Below are positions 41,601-56,600 of a stretch of 64,000 bases of DNA, piece after piece. The DNA lies in NCBI GenBank assembly GCA_018806915.1, contig JAGKQI010000021.1, forward strand, positions 682,001 to 746,000, given 5' to 3'. The notes under the pieces are model-generated. The model was not told the origin of the DNA and did not search any database. It saw nothing but the letters and a program-made list of their open reading frames with translations. Position numbers and translations under genes: made by a program. Position 1 is the first letter of the stretch, and each line of letters opens with the position of its first letter. This DNA is from Phytophthora colocasiae (taxonomy: Eukaryota > Oomycota > Peronosporomycetes > Peronosporales > Peronosporaceae).

Positions 41601-44600
41601 AGTGATTTGTATGTAGCATGCGTTTCGTAGTTTAATGTGTATAAAAAGGACATATGTGCATGGTCATTTATCGATAGCCACATCTCACCACATCGTCCTC
41701 TGATGGACCTGGAATTTCGCGAGGGTGCACTCTTGGCCGCACTGCCTTTATTAGAGAGTATATACATCTGTTTTAGCATCACTTTATAGCCAATCAGTGG
41801 CCTTTATAAAGCAGAATGCTGGTAAAGCCTACACAACCAGTGAAACTGTGTGTGCGCCTATATGCGACGAAGCGACAAGCGTCTATCTGGTTGCACGATG
41901 CCACCAACATATGGGAAGTGACCAATGGGCATGCAGATGTGTACTATACTGAATTCAAGTGAACAGCAGCTCGCCACGTGCCCCAGCTTCTCGCCCGCGC
42001 CTGGGTGTCTATCCACAACCTTTACATAGACGGGACGACGTGCTTTTGAGGCTAGGGGACCTGCCGCCGCCGCCAATCGATCCGTCTCGATCTGTAGATG
42101 TGTTTTGCACTGCGAGTTGCTCGATAACGCCAAGTTTTGAGCCCACAGCGCCGTCTAGAAGGTAGACAAGCGTCGCTCGAATGCTATATATTTGATCTCG
42201 GCGATAGATATCTATCGCCAGGGTTTTCGGGCGCATTTCCGCCCCTTAGTTTAGGCATCGCGGGCGCACTTTTCCCTCCATCGAAGGGTCCAGAAAACCC
42301 AAAACGTAATATTCGGTACCTCTGAAAATTAACTTTGGGCGTTTCCGCGCCCTGGACAGATGCAAGAATACACACATTTCGGCCTATAGCGAAGCCAAAA
42401 GTCGTTGTTTCCAAAAAAAAAGACACACATCAGTGATTTGTATGTAGCATGCGTTTCGTAGTTTAATGTGTATAAAAAGGACATATGTGCATGGTCATTT
42501 ATCGATAGCCACATCTCACCACATCGTCCTCTAATGGACCTGGAATTTCGCGAGAGTGCTCTTGGCCGCACTGCCTTTATTAGAGAGTATATACATCTGT
42601 TTTAGCATCACTTTATAGCCAATCAGTGGCCTTTATAAAGCAGAATGCTGGTAAAGCCTACACAACCAGTGAAACTGTGTGTGCGCCTATATGCGACGAA
42701 GCGACAAGCGTCTATCTGGTTGCACGATGCCACCAACATATGGGAAGTGACCAATGGGCATGCAGATGTGTACTATACTGAATTCAAGTGAACAGCAGCT
42801 CGCCACGTGCCCCAGCTTCTCGCCCGCGCCTGGGTGTCTATCCACAACCTTTACATAGACGGGACGACGTGCTTTTGAGGCTAGGGGACCTGCCGCCGCC
42901 GCCAATCGATCCGTCTCGATCTGTAGATGTGTTTTGCACTGCGAGTTGCTCGATAACGCCAAGTTTTGAGCCCACAGCGCCGTCTAGAAGGTAGACAAGC
43001 GTCGCTCGAATGCTATATATTTGATCTCGGCGATAGATATCTATCGCCAGGGTTTTCGGGCGCATTTCCGCCCCTTAGTTTAGGCATCGCGGGCGCACTT
43101 TTCCCTCCATCGAAGGGTCCAGAAAACCCAAAACGTAATATTCGGTACCTCTGAAAATTAACTTTGGGCGTTTCCGCGCCCTGGACAGATGCAAGAATAC
43201 ACACATTTCGGCCTATAGCGAAGCCAAAAGTCGTTGTTTCCAAAAAAAGACACACATCAGTGATTTGTATGTAGCATGCGTTTCGTAGTTTAATGTGTAT
43301 AAAGGACATATGTGCATGGTCATTTATCGATAGCCACATCTCACCACATCGTCCTCTAATGGACCTGGAATTTCGCGAGAGTGCTCTTGGCCGCACTGCC
43401 TTTATTAGAGAGTATATACATCTGTTTTAGCATCACTTTATAGCCAATCAGTGGCCTTTATAAAGCAGAATGCTGGTAAAGCCTACACAACCAGTGAAAC
43501 TGTGTGTGCGCCTATATGCGACGAAGCGACAAGCGTCTATCTGGTTGCACGATGCCACCAACATATGGGAAGTGACCAATGGGCATGCAGATGTGTACTA
43601 TACTGAATTCAAGTGAACAGCAGCTCGCCACGTGCCCCCAGCTTCTCGCCCGCGCCTGGGTGTCTATCCACAACCTTTACATAGACGGGACGACGTGCTT
43701 TTGAGGCTAGGGGACCTGCCGCCGCCGCCAATCGATCCGTCTCGATCTGTAGATGTGTTTTGCACTGCGAGTTGCTCGATAACGCCAAGTTTTGAGCCCA
43801 CAGCGCCGTCTAGAAGGTAGACAAGCGTCGCTCGAATGCTATATATTTGATCTCGGCGATAGATATCTATCGCCAGGGTTTTCGGGCGCATTTCCGCCCC
43901 TTAGTTTAGGCATCGCGGGCGCACTTTTCCCTCCATCGAAGGGTCCAGAAAACCCAAAACGTAATATTCGGTACCTCTGAAAATTAACTTTGGGCGTTTC
44001 CGCGCCCTGGACAGATGCAAGAATACACACATTTCGGCCTATACCTAAACAAAACTGCTTTGTTACAAAAAAAAAAAAAAAGACACACATCAGTGATTTG
44101 TATGTAGCATGCGTTTCGTAGTTTAATGTGTATAAAGGACATATGTGCATGGTCATTTATCGATAGCCACATCTCACCACATCGTCCTCTAATGGACCTG
44201 GAATTTCGCGAGGGTGCACTCTTGGCCGCACTGCCTTTATTAGAGAGTATATACATCTGTTTTAGCATCACTTTATAGCCAATCAGTGGCCTTTATAAAG
44301 CAGAATGCTGGTAAAGCCTACACAACCAGTGAAACTGTGTGTGCGCCTATATGCGACGAAGCGACAAGCGTCTATCTGGTTGCACGATGCCACCAACATA
44401 TGGGAAGTGACCAATGGGCATGCAGATGTGTACTATACTGAATTCAAGTGAACAGCAGCTCGCCACGTGCCCCAGCTTCTCGCCCGCGCCTGGGTGTCTA
44501 TCCACAACCTTTACATAGACGGGACGACGTGCTTTTGAGGCTAGGGGACCTGCCGCCGCCGCCAATCGATCCGTCTCGATCTGTAGATGTGTTTTGCACT

Positions 44601-47600
44601 GCGAGTTGCTCGATAACGCCAAGTTTTGAGCCCACAGCGCCGTCTAGAAGGTAGACAAGCGTCGCTCGAATGCTATATATTTGATCTCGGCGATAGATAT
44701 CTATCGCCAGGGTTTTCGGGCGCATTTCCGCCCCTTAGTTTAGGCATCGCGGGCGCACTTTTCCCTCCATCGAAGGGTCCAGAAAACCCAAAACGTAATA
44801 TTCGGTACCTCTGAAAATTAACTTTGGGCGTTTCCGCGCCCTGGACAGATGCAAGAATACACACATTTCGGCCTATAGCGAAGCCAAAGTCGTTGTTTCC
44901 AAAAAAAGACACACATCAGTGATTTGTATGTAGCATGCGTTTCGTAGTTTAATGTGTATAAAAGGACATATGTGCATGGTCATTTATCGATAGCCACATC
45001 TCACCACATCGTCCTCTAATGGACCTGGAATTTCGCGAGGGTGCACTCTTGGCCGCACTGCCTTTATTAGAGAGTATATACATCTGTTTTAGCATCACTT
45101 TATAGCCAATCAGTGGCCTTTATAAAGCAGAATGCTGGTAAAGCCTACACAACCAGTGAAACTGTGTGTGCGCCTATATGCGACGAAGCGACAAGCGTCT
45201 ATCTGGTTGCACGATGCCACCAACATATGGGAAGTGACCAATGGGCATGCAGATGTGTACTATACTGAATTCAAGTGAACAGCAGCTCGCCACGTGCCCC
45301 AGCTTCTCGCCCGCGCCTGGGTGTCTATCCACAACCTTTACATAGACGGGACGACGTGCTTTTGAGGCTAGGGGACCTGCCGCCGCCGCCAATCGATCCG
45401 TCTCGATCTGTAGATGTGTTTTGCACTGCGAGTTGCTCGATAACGCCAAGTTTTGAGCCCACAGCGCCGTCTAGAAGGTAGACAAGCGTCGCTCGAATGC
45501 TATATATTTGATCTCGGCGATAGATATCTATCGCCAGGGTTTTCGGGCGCATTTCCGCCCCTTAGTTTAGGCATCGCGGGCGCACTTTTCCCTCCATCGA
45601 AGGGTCCAGAAAACCCAAAACGTAATATTCGGTACCTCTGAAAATTAACTTTGGGCGTTTCCGCGCCCTGGACAGATGCAAGAATACACACATTTCGGCC
45701 TATAGCGAAGCCAAAAGTCGTTGTTTCCAAAAAAAAAAAAAAAAGACACACATCAGTGATTTGTATGTAGCATGCGTTTCGTAGTTTAATGTGTATAAAA
45801 AGGACATATGTGCATGGTCATTTATCGATAGCCACATCTCACCACATCGTCCTCTGATGGACCTGGAATTTCGCGAGAGTGCTCTTGGCCGCACTGCCTT
45901 TATTAGAGAGTATATACATCTGTTTTAGCATCACTTTATAGCCAATCAGTGGCCTTTATAAAGCAGAATGCTGGTAAAGCCTACACAACCAGTGAAACTG
46001 TGTGTGCGCCTATATGCGACGAAGCGACAAGCGTCTATCTGGTTGCACGATGCCACCAACATATGGGAAGTGACCAATGGGCATGCAGATGTGTACTATA
46101 CTGAATTCAAGTGAACAGCAGCTCGCCACGTGCCCCAGCTTCTCGCCCGCGCCTGGGTGTCTATCCACAACCTTTACATAGACGGGACGACGTGCTTTTG
46201 AGGCTAGGGGACCTGCCGCCGCCGCCAATCGATCCGTCTCGATCTGTAGATGTGTTTTGCACTGCGAGTTGCTCGATAACGCCAAGTTTTGAGCCCACAG
46301 CGCCGTCTAGAAGGTAGACAAGCGTCGCTCGAATGCTATATATTTGATCTCGGCGATAGATATCTATCGCCAGGGTTTTCGGGCGCATTTCCGCCCCTTA
46401 GTTTAGGCATCGCGGGCGCACTTTTCCCTCCATCGAAGGGTCCAGAAAACCCAAAACGTAATATTCGGTACCTCTGAAAATTAACTTTGGGCGTTTCCGC
46501 GCCCTGGACAGATGCAAGAATACACACATTTCGGCCTATAGCGAAGCCAAAAGTCGTTGTTTCCAAAAAAAAAGACACACATCAGTGATTTGTATGTAGC
46601 ATGCGTTTCGTAGTTTAATGTGTATAAAAGGACATATGTGCATGGTCATTTATCGATAGCCACATCTCACCACATCGTCCTCTAATGGACCTGGAAGTGC
46701 GCGAGAGTGCTCTTGGCCGCACTGCCTTTATTAGAGAGTATATACATCTGTTTTAGCATCACTTTATAGCCAATCAGTGGCCTTTATAAAGCAGAATGCT
46801 GGTAAAGCCTACACAACCAGTGAAACTGTGTGTGCGCCTATATGCGACGAAGCGACAAGCGTCTATCTGGTTGCACGATGCCACCAACATATGGGAAGTG
46901 ACCAATGGGCATGCAGATGTGTACTATACTGAATTCAAGTGAACAGCAGCTCGCCACGTGCCCCAGCTTCTCGCCCGCGCCTGGGTGTCTATCCACAACC
47001 TTTACATAGACGGGACGACGTGCTTTTGAGGCTAGGGGACCTGCCGCCGCCGCCAATCGATCCGTCTCGATCTGTAGATGTGTTTTGCACTGCGAGTTGC
47101 TCGATAACGCCAAGTTTTGAGCCCACAGCGCCGTCTAGAAGGTAGACAAGCGTCGCTCGAATGCTATATATTTGATCTCGGCGATAGATATCTATCGCCA
47201 GGGTTTTCGGGCGCATTTCCGCCCCTTAGTTTAGGCATCGCGGGCGCACTTTTCCCTCCATCGAAGGGTCCAGAAAACCCAAAACGTAATATTCGGTACC
47301 TCTGAAAATTAACTTTGGGCGTTTCCGCGCCCTGGACAGATGCAAGAATACACACATTTCGGCCTATAGCGAAGCCAAAAGTCGTTGTTTCCAAAAAAAG
47401 ACACACATCAGTGATTTGTATGTAGCATGCGTTTCGTAGTTTAATGTGTATAAAAGGACATATGTGCATGGTCATTTATCGATAGCCACATCTCACCACA
47501 TCGTCCTCTAATGGACCTGGAATTTCGCGAGGGTGCACTCTTGGCCGCACTGCCTTTATTAGAGAGTATATACATCTGTTTTAGCATCACTTTATAGCCA

Positions 47601-50600
47601 ATCAGTGGCCTTTATAAAGCAGAATGCTGGTAAAGCCTACACAACCAGTGAAACTGTGTGTGCGCCTATATGCGACGAAGCGACAAGCGTCTATCTGGTT
47701 GCACGATGCCACCAACATATGGGAAGTGACCAATGGGCATGCAGATGTGTACTATACTGAATTCAAGTGAACAGCAGCTCGCCACGTGCCCCAGCTTCTC
47801 GCCCGCGCCTGGGTGTCTATCCACAACCTTTACATAGACGGGACGACGTGCTTTTGAGGCTAGGGGACCTGCCGCCGCCGCCAATCGATCCGTCTCGATC
47901 TGTAGATGTGTTTTGCACTGCGAGTTGCTCGATAACGCCAAGTTTTGAGCCCACAGCGCCGTCTAGAAGGTAGACAAGCGTCGCTCGAATGCTATATATT
48001 TGATCTCGGCGATAGATATCTATCGCCAGGGTTTTCGGGCGCATTTCCGCCCCTTAGTTTAGGCATCGCGGGCGCACTTTTCCCTCCATCGAAGGGTCCA
48101 GAAAACCCAAAACGTAATATTCGGTACCTCTGAAAATTAACTTTGGGCGTTTCCGCGCCCTGGACAGATGCAAGAATACACACATTTCGGCCTATAGCGA
48201 AGCCAAAAGTCGTTGTTTCCAAAAAAAAAAAAAAGACACACATCAGTGATTTGTATGTAGCATGCGTTTCGTAGTTTAATGTGTATAAAAAGGACATATG
48301 TGCATGGTCATTTATCGATAGCCACATCTCACCACATCGTCCTCTAATGGACCTGGAATTTCGCGAGGGTGCACTCTTGGCCGCACTGCCTTTATTAGAG
48401 AGTATATACATCTGTTTTAGCATCACTTTATAGCCAATCAGTGGCCTTTATAAAGCAGAATGCTGGTAAAGCCTACACAACCAGTGAAACTGTGTGTGCG
48501 CCTATATGCGACGAAGCGACAAGCGTCTATCTGGTTGCACGATGCCACCAACATATGGGAAGTGACCAATGGGCATGCAGATGTGTACTATACTGAATTC
48601 AAGTGAACAGCAGCTCGCCACGTGCCCCCAGCTTCTCGCCCGCGCCTGGGTGTCTATCCACAACCTTTACATAGACGGGACGACGTGCTTTTGAGGCTAG
48701 GGGACCTGCCGCCGCCGCCAATCGATCCGTCTCGATCTGTAGATGTGTTTTGCACTGCGAGTTGCTCGATAACGCCAAGTTTTGAGCCCACAGCGCCGTC
48801 TAGAAGGTAGACAAGCGTCGCTCGAATGCTATATATTTGATCTCGGCGATAGATATCTATCGCCAGGGTTTTCGGGCGCATTTCCGCCCCTTAGTTTAGG
48901 CATCGCGGGCGCACTTTTCCCTCCATCGAAGGGTCCAGAAAACCCAAAACGTAATATTCGGTACCTCTGAAAATTAACTTTGGGCGTTTCCGCGCCCTGG
49001 ACAGATGCAAGAATACACACATTTCGGCCTATAGCGAAGCCAAAAGTCGTTGTTTCCAAAAAAAAAGACACACATCAGTGATTTGTATGTAGCATGCGTT
49101 TCGTAGTTTAATGTGTATAAAAAGGACATATGTGCATGGTCATTTATCGATAGCCACATCTCACCACATCGTCCTCTAATGGACCTGGAATTTCGCGAGG
49201 GTGCACTCTTGGCCGCACTGCCTTTATTAGAGAGTATATACATCTGTTTTAGCATCACTTTATAGCCAATCAGTGGCCTTTATAAAGCAGAATGCTGGTA
49301 AAGCCTACACAACCAGTGAAACTGTGTGTGCGCCTATATGCGACGAAGCGACAAGCGTCTATCTGGTTGCACGATGCCACCAACATATGGGAAGTGACCA
49401 ATGGGCATGCAGATGTGTACTATACTGAATTCAAGTGAACAGCAGCTCGCCACGTGCCCCCAGCTTCTCGCCCGCGCCTGGGTGTCTATCCACAACCTTT
49501 ACATAGACGGGACGACGTGCTTTTGAGGCTAGGGGACCTGCCGCCGCCGCCAATCGATCCGTCTCGATCTGTAGATGTGTTTTGCACTGCGAGTTGCTCG
49601 ATAACGCCAAGTTTTGAGCCCACAGCGCCGTCTAGAAGGTAGACAAGCGTCGCTCGAATGCTATATATTTGATCTCGGCGATAGATATCTATCGCCAGGG
49701 TTTTCGGGCGCATTTCCGCCCCTTAGTTTAGGCATCGCGGGCGCACTTTTCCCTCCATCGAAGGGTCCAGAAAACCCAAAACGTAATATTCGGTACCTCT
49801 GAAAATTAACTTTGGGCGTTTCCGCGCCCTGGACAGATGCAAGAATACACACATTTCGGCCTATAGCGAAGCCAAAAGTCGTTGTTTCCAAAAAAAAAAA
49901 AAAGACACACATCAGTGATTTGTATGTAGCATGCGTTTCGTAGTTTAATGTGTATAAAAGGACATATGTGCATGGTCATTTATCGATAGCCACATCTCAC
50001 CACATCGTCCTCTAATGGACCTGGAATTTCGCGAGGGTGCACTCTTGGCCGCACTGCCTTTATTAGAGAGTATATACATCTGTTTTAGCATCACTTTATA
50101 GCCAATCAGTGGCCTTTATAAAGCAGAATGCTGGTAAAGCCTACACAACCAGTGAAACTGTGTGTGCGCCTATATGCGACGAAGCGACAAGCGTCTATCT
50201 GGTTGCACGATGCCACCAACATATGGGAAGTGACCAATGGGCATGCAGATGTGTACTATACTGAATTCAAGTGAACAGCAGCTCGCCACGTGCCCCAGCT
50301 TCTCGCCCGCGCCTGGGTGTCTATCCACAACCTTTACATAGACGGGACGACGTGCTTTTGAGGCTAGGGGACCTGCCGCCGCCGCCAATCGATCCGTCTC
50401 GATCTGTAGATGTGTTTTGCACTGCGAGTTGCTCGATAACGCCAAGTTTTGAGCCCACAGCGCCGTCTAGAAGGTAGACAAGCGTCGCTCGAATGCTATA
50501 TATTTGATCTCGGCGATAGATATCTATCGCCAGGGTTTTCGGGCGCATTTCCGCCCCTTAGTTTAGGCATCGCGGGCGCACTTTTCCCTCCATCGAAGGG

Positions 50601-53600
50601 TCCAGAAAACCCAAAACGTAATATTCGGTACCTCTGAAAATTAACTTTGGGCGTTTCCGCGCCCTGGACAGATGCAAGAATACACACATTTCGGCCTATA
50701 GCGAAGCCAAAAGTCGTTGTTTCCAAAAAAAAAAAAAAGACACACATCAGTGATTTGTATGTAGCATGCGTTTCGTAGTTTAATGTGTATAAAAAGGACA
50801 TATGTGCATGGTCATTTATCGATAGCCACATCTCACCACATCGTCCTCTGATGGACCTGGAATTTCGCGAGAGTGCTCTTGGCCGCACTGCCTTTATTAG
50901 AGAGTATATACATCTGTTTTAGCATCACTTTATAGCCAATCAGTGGCCTTTATAAAGCAGAATGCTGGTAAAGCCTACACAACCAGTGAAACTGTGTGTG
51001 CGCCTATATGCGACGAAGCGACAAGCGTCTATCTGGTTGCACGATGCCACCAACATATGGGAAGTGACCAATGGGCATGCAGATGTGTACTATACTGAAT
51101 TCAAGTGAACAGCAGCTCGCCACGTGCCCCCAGCTTCTCGCCCGCGCCTGGGTGTCTATCCACAACCTTTACATAGACGGGACGACGTGCTTTTGAGGCT
51201 AGGGGACCTGCCGCCGCCGCCAATCGATCCGTCTCGATCTGTAGATGTGTTTTGCACTGCGAGTTGCTCGATAACGCCAAGTTTTGAGCCCACAGCGCCG
51301 TCTAGAAGGTAGACAAGCGTCGCTCGAATGCTATATATTTGATCTCGGCGATAGATATCTATCGCCAGGGTTTTCGGGCGCATTTCCGCCCCTTAGTTTA
51401 GGCATCGCGGGCGCACTTTTCCCTCCATCGAAGGGTCCAGAAAACCCAAAACGTAATATTCGGTACCTCTGAAAATTAACTTTGGGCGTTTCCGCGCCCT
51501 GGACAGATGCAAGAATACACACATTTCGGCCTATAGCGAAGCCAAAAGTCGTTGTTTCCAAAAAAAAGACACACATCAGTGATTTGTATGTAGCATGCGT
51601 TTCGTAGTTTAATGTGTATAAAAGGACATATGTGCATGGTCATTTATCGATAGCCACATCTCACCACATCGTCCTCTAATGGACCTGGAATTTCGCGAGG
51701 GTGCACTCTTGGCCGCACTGCCTTTATTAGAGAGTATATACATCTGTTTTAGCATCACTTTATAGCCAATCAGTGGCCTTTATAAAGCAGAATGCTGGTA
51801 AAGCCTACACAACCAGTGAAACTGTGTGTGCGCCTATATGCGACGAAGCGACAAGCGTCTATCTGGTTGCACGATGCCACCAACATATGGGAAGTGACCA
51901 ATGGGCATGCAGATGTGTACTATACTGAATTCAAGTGAACAGCAGCTCGCCACGTGCCCCAGCTTCTCGCCCGCGCCTGGGTGTCTATCCACAACCTTTA
52001 CATAGACGGGACGACGTGCTTTTGAGGCTAGGGGACCTGCCGCCGCCGCCAATCGATCCGTCTCGATCTGTAGATGTGTTTTGCACTGCGAGTTGCTCGA
52101 TAACGCCAAGTTTTGAGCCCACAGCGCCGTCTAGAAGGTAGACAAGCGTCGCTCGAATGCTATATATTTGATCTCGGCGATAGATATCTATCGCCAGGGT
52201 TTTCGGGCGCATTTCCGCCCCTTAGTTTAGGCATCGCGGGCGCACTTTTCCCTCCATCGAAGGGTCCAGAAAACCCAAAACGTAATATTCGGTACCTCTG
52301 AAAATTAACTTTGGGCGTTTCCGCGCCCTGGACAGATGCAAGAATACACACATTTCGGCCTATAGCGAAGCCAAAAGTCGTTGTTTCCAAAAAAAAAAAA
52401 AAGACACACATCAGTGATTTGTATGTAGCATGCGTTTCGTAGTTTAATGTGTATAAAAAGGACATATGTGCATGGTCATTTATCGATAGCCACATCTCAC
52501 CACATCGTCCTCTAATGGACCTGGAATTTCGCGAGGGTGCACTCTTGGCCGCACTGCCTTTATTAGAGAGTATATACATCTGTTTTAGCATCACTTTATA
52601 GCCAATCAGTGGCCTTTATAAAGCAGAATGCTGGTAAAGCCTACACAACCAGTGAAACTGTGTGTGCGCCTATATGCGACGAAGCGACAAGCGTCTATCT
52701 GGTTGCACGATGCCACCAACATATGGGAAGTGACCAATGGGCATGCAGATGTGTACTATACTGAATTCAAGTGAACAGCAGCTCGCCACGTGCCCCCAGC
52801 TTCTCGCCCGCGCCTGGGTGTCTATCCACAACCTTTACATAGACGGGACGACGTGCTTTTGAGGCTAGGGGACCTGCCGCCGCCGCCAATCGATCCGTCT
52901 CGATCTGTAGATGTGTTTTGCACTGCGAGTTGCTCGATAACGCCAAGTTTTGAGCCCACAGCGCCGTCTAGAAGGTAGACAAGCGTCGCTCGAATGCTAT
53001 ATATTTGATCTCGGCGATAGATATCTATCGCCAGGGTTTTCGGGCGCATTTCCGCCCCTTAGTTTAGGCATCGCGGGCGCACTTTTCCCTCCATCGAAGG
53101 GTCCAGAAAACCCAAAACGTAATATTCGGTACCTCTGAAAATTAACTTTGGGCGTTTCCGCGCCCTGGACAGATGCAAGAATACACACATTTCGGCCTAT
53201 AGCGAAACCAAAAGTCGTTGTTTCCAAAAAAAAAAAAAAAGACACACATCAGTGATTTGTATGTAGCATGCGTTTCGTAGTTTAATGTGTATAAAAAGGA
53301 CATATGTGCATGGTCATTTATCGATAGCCACATCTCACCACATCGTCCTCTAATGGACCTGGAATTTCGCGAGGGTGCACTCTTGGCCGCACTGCCTTTA
53401 TTAGAGAGTATATACATCTGTTTTAGCATCACTTTATAGCCAATCAGTGGCCTTTATAAAGCAGAATGCTGGTAAAGCCTACACAACCAGTGAAACTGTG
53501 TGTGCGCCTATATGCGACGAAGCGACAAGCGTCTATCTGGTTGCACGATGCCACCAACATATGGGAAGTGACCAATGGGCATGCAGATGTGTACTATACT

Positions 53601-56600
53601 GAATTCAAGTGAACAGCAGCTCGCCACGTGCCCCAGCTTCTCGCCCGCGCCTGGGTGTCTATCCACAACCTTTACATAGACGGGACGACGTGCTTTTGAG
53701 GCTAGGGGACCTGCCGCCGCCGCCAATCGATCCGTCTCGATCTGTAGATGTGTTTTGCACTGCGAGTTGCTCGATAACGCCAAGTTTTGAGCCCACAGCG
53801 CCGTCTAGAAGGTAGACAAGCGTCGCTCGAATGCTATATATTTGATCTCGGCGATAGATATCTATCGCCAGGGTTTTCGGGCGCATTTCCGCCCCTTAGT
53901 TTAGGCATCGCGGGCGCACTTTTCCCTCCATCGAAGGGTCCAGAAAACCCAAAACGTAATATTCGGTACCTCTGAAAATTAACTTTGGGCGTTTCCGCGC
54001 CCTGGACAGATGCAAGAATACACACATTTCGGCCTATAGCGAAGCCAAAAGTCGTTGTTTCCAAAAAAAAAAAAAAAAGACACACATCAGTGATTTGTAT
54101 GTAGCATGCGTTTCGTAGTTTAATGTGTATAAAAAGGACATATGTGCATGGTCATTTATCGATAGCCACATCTCACCACATCGTCCTCTAATGGACCTGG
54201 AATTTCGCGAGGGTGCACTCTTGGCCGCACTGCCTTTATTAGAGAGTATATACATCTGTTTTAGCATCACTTTATAGCCAATCAGTGGCCTTTATAAAGC
54301 AGAATGCTGGTAAAGCCTACACAACCAGTGAAACTGTGTGTGCGCCTATATGCGACGAAGCGACAAGCGTCTATCTGGTTGCACGATGCCACCAACATAT
54401 GGGAAGTGACCAATGGGCATGCAGATGTGTACTATACTGAATTCAAGTGAACAGCAGCTCGCCACGTGCCCCCAGCTTCTCGCCCGCGCCTGGGTGTCTA
54501 TCCACAACCTTTACATAGACGGGACGACGTGCTTTTGAGGCTAGGGGACCTGCCGCCGCCGCCAATCGATCCGTCTCGATCTGTAGATGTGTTTTGCACT
54601 GCGAGTTGCTCGATAACGCCAAGTTTTGAGCCCACAGCGCCGTCTAGAAGGTAGACAAGCGTCGCTCGAATGCTATATATTTGATCTCGGCGATAGATAT
54701 CTATCGCCAGGGTTTTCGGGCGCATTTCCGCCCCTTAGTTTAGGCATCGCGGGCGCACTTTTCCCTCCATCGAAGGGTCCAGAAAACCCAAAACGTAATA
54801 TTCGGTACCTCTGAAAATTAACTTTGGGCGTTTCCGCGCCCTGGACAGATGCAAGAATACACACATTTCGGCCTATAGCGAAGCCAAAAGTCGTTGTTTC
54901 CAAAAAAAAAAAAAAAGACACACATCAGTGATTTGTATGTAGCATGCGTTTCGTAGTTTAATGTGTATAAAAAGGACATATGTGCATGGTCATTTATCGA
55001 TAGCCACATCTCACCACATCGTCCTCTAATGGACCTGGAATTTCGCGAGGGTGCACTCTTGGCCGCACTGCCTTTATTAGAGAGTATATACATCTGTTTT
55101 AGCATCACTTTATAGCCAATCAGTGGCCTTTATAAAGCAGAATGCTGGTAAAGCCTACACAACCAGTGAAACTGTGTGTGCGCCTATATGCGACGAAGCG
55201 ACAAGCGTCTATCTGGTTGCACGATGCCACCAACATATGGGAAGTGACCAATGGGCATGCAGATGTGTACTATACTGAATTCAAGTGAACAGCAGCTCGC
55301 CACGTGCCCCCAGCTTCTCGCCCGCGCCTGGGTGTCTATCCACAACCTTTACATAGACGGGACGACGTGCTTGTGAGGCTAGGGGACCTGCCGCCGCCGC
55401 CAATCGATCCGTCTCGATCTGTAGATGTGTTTTGCACTGCGAGTTGCTCGATAACGCCAAGTTTTGAGCCCACAGCGCCGTCTAGAAGGTAGACAAGCGT
55501 CGCTCGAATGCTATATATTTGATCTCGGCGATAGATATCTATCGCCAGGGTTTTCGGGCGCATTTCCGCCCCTTAGTTTAGGCATCGCGGGCGCACTTTT
55601 CCCTCCATCGAAGGGTCCAGAAAACCCAAAACGTAATATTCGGTACCTCTGAAAATTAACTTTGGGCGTTTCCGCGCCCTGGACAGATGCAAGAATACAC
55701 ACATTTCGGCCTATAGCGAAGCCAAAAGTCGTTGTTTCCAAAAAAAAAAAAAGACACACATCAGTGATTTGTATGTAGCATGCGTTTCGTAGTTTAATGT
55801 GTATAAAAAGGACATATGTGCATGGTCATTTATCGATAGCCACATCTCACCACATCGTCCTCTAATGGACCTGGAATTTCGCGAGGGTGCACTCTTGGCC
55901 GCACTGCCTTTATTAGAGAGTATATACATCTGTTTTAGCATCACTTTATAGCCAATCAGTGGCCTTTATAAAGCAGAATGCTGGTAAAGCCTACACAACC
56001 AGTGAAACTGTGTGTGCGCCTATATGCGACGAAGCGACAAGCGTCTATCTGGTTGCACGATGCCACCAACATATGGGAAGTGACCAATGGGCATGCAGAT
56101 GTGTACTATACTGAATTCAAGTGAACAGCAGCTCGCCACGTGCCCCCAGCTTCTCGCCCGCGCCTGGGTGTCTATCCACAACCTTTACATAGACGGGACG
56201 ACGTGCTTTTGAGGCTAGGGGACCTGCCGCCGCCGCCAATCGATCCGTCTCGATCTGTAGATGTGTTTTGCACTGCGAGTTGCTCGATAACGCCAAGTTT
56301 TGAGCCCACAGCGCCGTCTAGAAGGTAGACAAGCGTCGCTCGAATGCTATATATTTGATCTCGGCGATAGATATCTATCGCCAGGGTTTTCGGGCGCATT
56401 TCCGCCCCTTAGTTTAGGCATCGCGGGCGCACTTTTCCCTCCATCGAAGGGTCCAGAAAACCCAAAACGTAATATTCGGTACCTCTGAAAATTAACTTTG
56501 GGCGTTTCCGCGCCCTGGACAGATGCAAGAATACACACATTTCGGCCTATAGCGAAACCAAAAGTCGTTGTTTCCAAAAAAAAAAAAAAAGACACACATC

